Source: Bacteroidales bacterium (GTDB lineage: Bacteria; Bacteroidota; Bacteroidia; Bacteroidales; UBA3663). Taken from it: 17,427 nucleotides of DNA. The notes under the pieces are model-generated. The model had not been told where the DNA came from and searched no databases. It was given only the letters and a program-made list of their open reading frames with translations. Position numbers and translations under genes: made by a program. The DNA lies in contig SFEH01000054.1 of assembly GCA_004557315.1 (NCBI GenBank), positions 1 to 17,427 on the forward strand, read 5' to 3'. Below are positions 16,350 through 17,427 of the stretch, in pieces (positions within the stretch are counted from its first letter, which is position 1; every line of letters begins with the position of its first letter).

Positions 16350-16370
16350 CTCTCTATCAGTTTTGACGCG

Positions 16371-16401
16371 CAAAGATATGTAAAAATTATCAATAGTCAA
16401 A
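16371..16401 (-). promoter_or_regulatory. Consensus Bacteroidetes promoter of the menG-menA operon
   Basis: On the minus strand TTTG (16401-16398), exactly 19 bp and TATCTTTG (16378-16371) match the TTTG-N19-21-TAnnTTTG consensus at every fixed base. Transcription would start about 20 nt before the menG ATG at 16349, which settles that start codon. Confidence 0.8.
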
Positions 16402-16509
16402 GACTGTTAAATATTTTTAAGCCACTATTGCGAAAAAATCTCACAGATTGATTCGGCAATATTTCGTTGATATAGCTATCAGTATTGTTTGGTTATCATA
16501 GAACAATAG

Positions 16510-16797
16510 CTATGGAAATGCCTTTTTTGCACTACTTTCACCCTTCGAGTCTCCTTCGAGTTTTGTTCGAGTTTCCTTCGAGTTGACGACCTCCCTCCGT
16601 TTGTCTCGTCCTATAGCATTGCAATGATACGAATAAGTGAAAAAATTATCTTCTGTCAGCCCTTCGCGTGCGGCAGCATCTTTTTCTTTTAGTATTTCTT
16701 TTTCTAATTTACTTTGTAAAAATTTTGGAAGCTGCAAGCGCGGCATTTGATTCTTTTTATTCCAATCTGGCTTGCAGTTGCTCAAAAATTTATCCAA
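16510..16797 (-). CDS. Doubtful small hypothetical protein
   Basis: An open frame of 95 codons beginning with TTG at 16797. An internal ATG at 16746 would give 78 residues starting MPRLQLPKFLQSKLEKE. The product is charged and Lys/Glu-rich, has no membrane segment or signal peptide, and I recognise no family. Its C-terminal part (NSKETRTKLEGDSKGE) is produced by the 11-bp DNA repeat at 16544-16587. No consensus promoter stands immediately upstream on this strand. It may be a real small gene, a decayed gene or non-coding sequence. The rest of the 16402-16890 interval holds the menG promoter, the AAA-ATPase promoter and nothing else I can name. Confidence 0.25.
   Translation of the reverse strand: MDKFLSNCKPDWNKKNQMPRLQLPKFLQSKLEKEILKEKDAAAREGLTEDNFFTYSYHCNAIGRDKRREVVNSKETRTKLEGDSKGESSAKKAFP
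16544..16587. repeat. Four 11-bp tandem repeats (TTCGAGT core)
   Basis: TTCGAGT occurs at 16544, 16555, 16566 and 16577, exactly 11 bp apart each time. The unit is TTCGAGTYTCC with changes in its last four bases. The spacing is close to one helical turn. Three units equal 33 bp, so if translated the array gives an 11-residue peptide period. Confidence 0.8.
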
Positions 16798-16832
16798 TAA
16801 ACTGGCAATTCGAGGTTATTTATTCTCTTTCG

Positions 16833-16864
16833 CTTGTTATTGTCTAAGATTTATGTTATCTTTG
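16833..16864 (+). promoter_or_regulatory. Promoter of the AAA-ATPase-like gene
   Basis: TATCTTTG at 16857-16864 is an exact -7 match. CTTG at 16833-16836, with a 20-bp spacer, is one mismatch from the -33 TTTG. The inferred transcript start near 16871 gives a leader of about 20 nt before the ATG at 16891. Confidence 0.6.
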
Positions 16865-16890
16865 CCCTAAAAATTCAAAGTGGCTATCTT

Positions 16891-17427
16891 ATGAAGTACC
16901 CTATTGGCATACAGTCGTTCGAACAGATCATCCAGGACGGATATGTGTATGTAGATAAGACGGACTTAATCTACAGGCTCGTCACGGAAGGAAAGATATA
17001 CTTCCTGAGTCGCCCGAGGCGATTCGGAAAGAGCCTGCTTATCTCTACTCTCAAAAACTATTTCTTGGGCAGAAAGGAACTGTTCAAGGGACTTGCCATT
17101 GACAAGCTTGAGAAGGTGTGGGCGGAGTATCCTGTGTTCCATATTGCATTCTCCAACGGCAACTTCGCCGATGGTCAGACTCTCAGACAGGTTTTAGAGG
17201 ACTATATAGCCGAATTCGAGACAGAATATGGCAAGAACCCTAATGCAAATACTATTGGCGGAAGGTTCGCATCTGTCATGAAGGCGGCTCACAAGAAGAC
17301 TGGTCGCAGGGCAGTGGTGCTCATTGACGAATACGACAAGCCGCTGCTCGATGTCATTGACCTCGACCTGCAAGTGACCGACAGCGAGGGCAACCGCATG
17401 CGGCTGGAAGACTACAACCGCAATATC
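16891..17427 (+). CDS. AAA-ATPase-like protein (PF09820 type), N-terminal part
   Basis: The first 179 residues of a gene cut by the right edge. It starts MKYPIGIQSFEQII and contains the family's opening block GYVYVDKTDLIYRLV. The Walker A-like motif is FLSRPRRFGKSLL (K47 and S48, about 38-50), and the Walker B segment is AVVLIDEYDKPLLD (D146, E147). These are characteristic of the AAA-ATPase-like family common in Bacteroidetes, which usually continues into a C-terminal PD-(D/E)XK nuclease-like domain (DUF1703). That part is not visible here. The family is often multi-copy and its biological role is unsettled; a defence or mobile-element link is sometimes suggested but not shown by this window. 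A promoter lies directly upstream. Confidence 0.9.
   Translation, partial: MKYPIGIQSFEQIIQDGYVYVDKTDLIYRLVTEGKIYFLSRPRRFGKSLLISTLKNYFLGRKELFKGLAIDKLEKVWAEYPVFHIAFSNGNFADGQTLRQVLEDYIAEFETEYGKNPNANTIGGRFASVMKAAHKKTGRRAVVLIDEYDKPLLDVIDLDLQVTDSEGNRMRLEDYNRNI

Noticed and set aside
16350..16400. Longer N-terminus for MenG (start at 16400)
   Set aside because: The consensus promoter at 16371-16401 lies within this stretch, and the family homology begins after the 16349 start.
16472..16513. Inverted repeat ATAGCT...ATTGTT / AACAATAGCTAT as a terminator
   Set aside because: The stem is interrupted by a 6-base bulge, is AT-rich and lacks a T tract; it is not convincing without a structure calculation.

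Overview
The window looks like chromosomal DNA from a Bacteroidales bacterium; Prevotella, Segatella or a relative is my best guess, but the genus is not proven. The support is a SusC/SusD pair with a divergent hybrid two-component regulator, an outer-membrane beta-barrel TonB-dependent receptor, start sites without Shine-Dalgarno motifs, and several promoters of the Bacteroidetes type (TTTG, about 19 bp, TAnnTTTG). Two of these promoters, ahead of susC and menG, match exactly with 19-bp spacers.

Region 1 (1-4040, minus strand): an outer-membrane beta-barrel TonB-dependent receptor, a terminator hairpin, a four-TM LytS/YehU-type histidine kinase and the start of its response regulator, which is cut by the window edge. 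Upstream of the receptor lie three near-identical 9-bp direct repeats, TCGAC(C/G)AAA, about two helical turns apart. That is the geometry expected of a LytTR-type operator, so the kinase/regulator pair may control the receptor next to it.

Region 2 (4054-13432): a SusC-like transporter and SusD-like lipoprotein operon (minus), and divergent from it a full-length hybrid two-component system (plus) with sensor propellers, kinase, receiver and AraC-type output. No glycan-degrading enzyme is present in the window, so the substrate cannot be named. The 316-bp divergent gap holds both promoters and a possible operator.

Region 3 (13350-16401, minus strand): menG and menA, encoding the last two steps of menaquinone synthesis, followed by a DUF389 membrane-protein gene. 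The DUF389 reading frame is broken near 14125-14147, apparently by a small frameshifting deletion that removed most of one membrane helix. A 104-bp array of thirteen 8-bp repeats fills the menA-DUF389 junction and includes the menA stop codon. The DUF389 3' end overlaps the regulator gene tail to tail by 83 bp.

Region 4 (16402-17427): a gene-poor stretch with one doubtful small ORF that carries an exact 11-bp periodic repeat, then the start of an AAA-ATPase-like gene (PF09820 type) that runs off the right edge.
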